Source of the DNA: Maribacter sp. 1_MG-2023
GTDB lineage: Bacteria > Bacteroidota > Bacteroidia > Flavobacteriales > Flavobacteriaceae
Direction: 5' to 3'
Length of the DNA stretch: 64,000 nt
Assembly (NCBI RefSeq): GCF_030547005.1
Contig: NZ_JAUOPN010000011.1
Location: forward strand, 1-64,000
A program made the translations under genes and the position numbers. How positions within the stretch are numbered: position 1 is the stretch's first letter; each line of letters starts with the position of its first letter. The notes under the pieces were generated by a model. It saw nothing but the letters and a program-made list of their open reading frames with translations, searched no databases and was not told where the DNA came from. Positions 63,423 through 64,000 of this stretch are shown one piece after another.

Positions 63423-64000
63423 AAGTTACTACTGAAGCAACACAACAAGCTGTTGAAACTCCACAGCAAGATCCACAAGAATTTTTAGAAAGTTTCAATT
63501 GGGAAAAATACGAGCAAGGAATTGAGCGTGTTGATGATTCTAAATTGAAGGAATTTGAAAAATTAGTTGCCGAAAACTTTGTAGATACTGCCGATGAGGA
63601 AGTTGTAGAAGGTACTGTAGTTTATATCACAGATAGAGAAGCTATTATTGATATCAACGCAAAATCTGAAGGTGTAATCTCGTTAAACGAATTTCGTTAC
63701 AATCCAGGTTTAAAAGTTGGTGACAAAGTAGAGGTATTGATCGATATTCGTGAAGATAAAAGTGGTCAACTAGTATTATCTCACAGAAAGGCGAGAACTA
63801 TTATGGCTTGGGATCGTGTTAACGCGGCTCATGACAAAGAAGAAATCGTTAGTGGTTTTGTTAAGTGCAGAACTAAAGGTGGTATGATCGTTGACGTATT
63901 TGGTATTGAAGCTTTCTTACCAGGTTCTCAAATCGATGTTAAGCCTATTCGTGATTACGATCAGTATGTTAACAAAACAATGGAATTTAAGGTTGTAAAA
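63392..64000 (+). CDS. rpsA: 30S ribosomal protein S1, 5' part (203 codons, runs off window)
   Basis: Start of ribosomal protein S1, which binds mRNA and aids initiation. ATG 63392 opens MAEEKTNAEVEVTTEATQQ, an acidic, Gln-rich N-terminal extension usual in Bacteroidota. The first S1 domain spans about 65-140 (EEVVEGTVVYITDREAIIDINAKSEGVISLNEF) and the second begins near EEIVSGFVKCRTKGGMIVDVFGIEAFLPGSQID. The frame is open to the last base, exactly 203 codons. Upstream is a consensus promoter and a leader of about 118 bases with a short overlapping upstream frame. Most of the gene lies outside the window. Confidence 0.96.
   Translation, partial: MAEEKTNAEVEVTTEATQQAVETPQQDPQEFLESFNWEKYEQGIERVDDSKLKEFEKLVAENFVDTADEEVVEGTVVYITDREAIIDINAKSEGVISLNEFRYNPGLKVGDKVEVLIDIREDKSGQLVLSHRKARTIMAWDRVNAAHDKEEIVSGFVKCRTKGGMIVDVFGIEAFLPGSQIDVKPIRDYDQYVNKTMEFKVVK

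Overview
The window is AT-rich (roughly 35% GC by eye) chromosomal DNA from a member of the Bacteroidota, almost certainly a marine Flavobacteriaceae in the broad Maribacter / Zobellia / Arenibacter / Cellulophaga group. The signs are many small secreted beta-barrel proteins with short Lys-start signal peptides, a large secreted protein with a type IX secretion (T9SS) C-terminal domain, Bacteroidota promoters of the form TTG-N(about 20)-TAnnTTTG, almost no Shine-Dalgarno sequences, and two ECF-type sigma factor operons. I see no rRNA, tRNA, CRISPR array, intact insertion sequence or prophage. It reads as ordinary chromosome, ending on the right in the conserved lon / cmk / rpsA neighbourhood.

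Layout. 0.2-2.8 kb: a minus-strand run of three outer-membrane barrel proteins, the first of which has a frameshift inside its signal peptide. 3-9.5 kb: a 692-residue secreted repeat protein, a DUF2490 protein, a HAD-family lipoprotein phosphatase, a broken sulfatase gene (one nonsense codon plus one frameshift) and a glycine-zipper protein. 10-19.4 kb: an Omp85-like barrel, small orphan genes, an AraC regulator, a PAP2 phosphatase fused to a barrel, an LpxR-type lipid A deacylase and two further envelope proteins, separated by long AT-rich non-coding stretches. 20-32.4 kb: a lipid catabolism region on the plus strand (acyl-CoA thioesterase, Crp-type regulator, SBF transporter, two acyl-CoA dehydrogenases, two SDRs, an APH-type kinase, an enoyl-CoA isomerase-like protein and two MDR reductases). 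32.5-45 kb: housekeeping and envelope genes (cyclophilin, CoA diphosphatase, PlsC-type acyltransferase, ECF sigma operon, M20 amidohydrolase, NDH-2, XerD, AroQ, dihydrolipoyl dehydrogenase, MsrB). 45-51.7 kb: glycogen branching enzyme, GH31 glucosidase, M48 protease, MFS protein. 51.7-54.7 kb: a four-gene ECF sigma operon encoding two beta-solenoid-like secreted proteins. 55-64 kb: a 1436-residue T9SS sugar-dehydrogenase-like protein, then lon, cmk, a LysM protein and the 5' part of rpsA.

The most interesting unit is the 24.9-32.4 kb cluster. It pairs an ACAD10/ACAD11-like acyl-CoA dehydrogenase (with ADGP where the canonical enzyme has YEGT) with a separate APH-type kinase, next to a small protein, SDRs, an enoyl-CoA isomerase-like protein and an alkenal/enone-reductase-like MDR protein. 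This resembles the levulinate (lva) pathway of Pseudomonas putida and suggests phosphorylation-dependent catabolism of 4-hydroxyacyl-CoAs, possibly derived from oxidised lipids. Other notable points are the broken sulfatase, the homopolymer frameshift in a signal peptide, an 11-copy heptamer repeat that grows out of a hairpin arm, two divergent genes whose start codons overlap, and three convergent gene pairs whose stop codons share a TTAA.
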